From assembly GCA_030374805.1 (NCBI GenBank), contig JARGSG010000019.1, forward strand, positions 310,001 to 374,000: DNA of 64,000 nt, given 5' to 3'. The DNA is from Gracilaria gracilis. Taxonomy: Eukaryota; Rhodophyta; Florideophyceae; Gracilariales; Gracilariaceae. The translations under genes were made by a program, and so were the position numbers. The first letter of the stretch is position 1, and every line of letters starts with the position of its first letter. The notes below the pieces were generated by a model. That model did not search any database. It had not been told where the DNA came from and saw nothing but the letters and a program-made list of their open reading frames with translations. This document shows, piece by piece, positions 63,282 through 64,000 of this stretch.

Positions 63282-64000
63282 ATGGAAATTGAACCTCAGT
63301 TCCCTGCAGTCCCGGCGCCGAAGGACGACGATGCGTTTCAAATTCTTTATCGCAAGGCGAAACGTCAGAGGTTTAGTGAACACCAGGAACCAGAGGATGG
63401 TGGTGCTCAGAATAAAACTGTGAAAAAGTCAAAACCACGTCAGGGATCGTATGAAGCACTTGGGCTATGTTCAACATTGTGCAAGGCCCTCGCACAGGCA
63501 GGATACAATTTTCCAACACCCATTCAGCGGAAGGTCATTCCTCCGATTCTTGAAGGTCACGATGTGGTTGCAATGGCTAGAACTGGTTCCGGAAAGACTG
63601 CGGCATTCCTCGCCCCACTTCTGCATCGCCTTGATGCAAATCTTTTATTGGCGTCAAAAGCTTCGAAACGAAATGGTCCACGTGCGTTAGTTATCGCTCC
63701 GACTCGTGAACTCGTTTTACAAGAACTTCGATTTTGTCGCATGTACTCAAAACATCTCAAATCTATTCGAACCGCAGTTGTCGTTGGAGGAACCCCACTC
63801 GATGCTCAATTTGCGGCATTGGCCATATGTCCAGATATCGTTTTTGCTACTCCTGGAAGGCTACTACAACTGCTCGCAGAAATGGGTGCGCGTGGGGGTC
63901 TTACGATATCCACCGCTGAGATGGTAATTTTTGACGAAGCAGATCGCCTGTTTGAGGGTACCTTGGCCGTTGAGACTGCAGCCCTTATATCTCAGTTGAA
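63282..64000 (+). CDS. DDX54: DEAD-box RNA helicase, DDX54/Dbp10-like, 5' part only
   Basis: ATG 63282-63284 opens a frame with no stop to the window edge, 239 codons. Motifs in order: F and Q motif (YEALGLCSTLCKAL, NFPTPIQRKVIP), I (ARTGSGKT), Ia (PTRELVLQ), the GG region (VVVGGTPLD), Ib (TPGRLLQ) and II (FDEADRLFEG). Spacing from Q motif to DEAD and the short charged N-terminus fit Dbp10/DDX54, a nucleolar helicase for 60S ribosome assembly. The motif II context DEADRLFEGTLAVE also fits. Motifs III-VI are outside the window, so the subfamily call is provisional. Confidence 0.85.
   Translation, partial: MEIEPQFPAVPAPKDDDAFQILYRKAKRQRFSEHQEPEDGGAQNKTVKKSKPRQGSYEALGLCSTLCKALAQAGYNFPTPIQRKVIPPILEGHDVVAMARTGSGKTAAFLAPLLHRLDANLLLASKASKRNGPRALVIAPTRELVLQELRFCRMYSKHLKSIRTAVVVGGTPLDAQFAALAICPDIVFATPGRLLQLLAEMGARGGLTISTAEMVIFDEADRLFEGTLAVETAALISQL

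Overview
The window is nuclear DNA of a eukaryote, most plausibly a red alga. Conserved housekeeping genes are compact: two (RPLP0 and GPN3) each have one short GT-AG intron, and the others show none. They sit beside a dense block of decayed transposons. The species is inferred from gene style and content, not proven; a florideophyte such as Chondrus would fit.

Layout. (1) 1-7720: the right part of a Ty3/Gypsy chromovirus (element 1, + strand) whose 5' end lies outside the window. (2) 7954-9222: a Harbinger/DDE_4-type transposase with one in-frame stop. (3) 9320-16296: a 7.0-kb segment bounded by inverted repeats and 5-bp TATTA flanks. It carries a second DDE transposase (one stop), a possible transcription-factor fragment, a frameshifted fructose-1,6-bisphosphatase gene and a Myb/SANT-like coiled-coil ORF. 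(4) 16343-42482: a three-deep nest. A pogo/jerky-type DNA transposon (element D, 29-bp terminal inverted repeats at TA) is split by a 12-kb Gypsy element (C, target duplication CATAT). One LTR of C is split by an 11.2-kb Gypsy element (B, target duplication AAAAC). Every boundary is visible. (5) 42872-45708: a piggyBac-like element with CTAG, not TTAA, at its ends and 18-bp palindromes inside both ends. (6) 45986-64000: host genes, namely MESH1/HDDC3, RPLP0, GPN3, CMC4, an unrecognised type I membrane glycoprotein, two tail-to-tail PP4R1-like HEAT proteins, EMC4 and the 5' part of a DDX54/Dbp10 helicase running off the right edge.

How it works together. The left two-thirds is a transposon graveyard. 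Nearly all nonsense codons are C-to-T or G-to-A transitions, and nearly all frameshifts lie in short runs or tandem repeats. All three Gypsy elements put pol in the -1 frame relative to gag. B and C each carry a long antisense ORF between pol and the 3' LTR. The least expected signal is a short interrupted palindrome scattered through each of two Gypsy elements at far above chance density, with a different motif in each: ACC-N4-TGGT in element 1 and CCG-NN-CGG in element B.

Limits: no alignment or database search was run. Identities rest on motifs read by eye, and LTR divergence is an approximate eye count.
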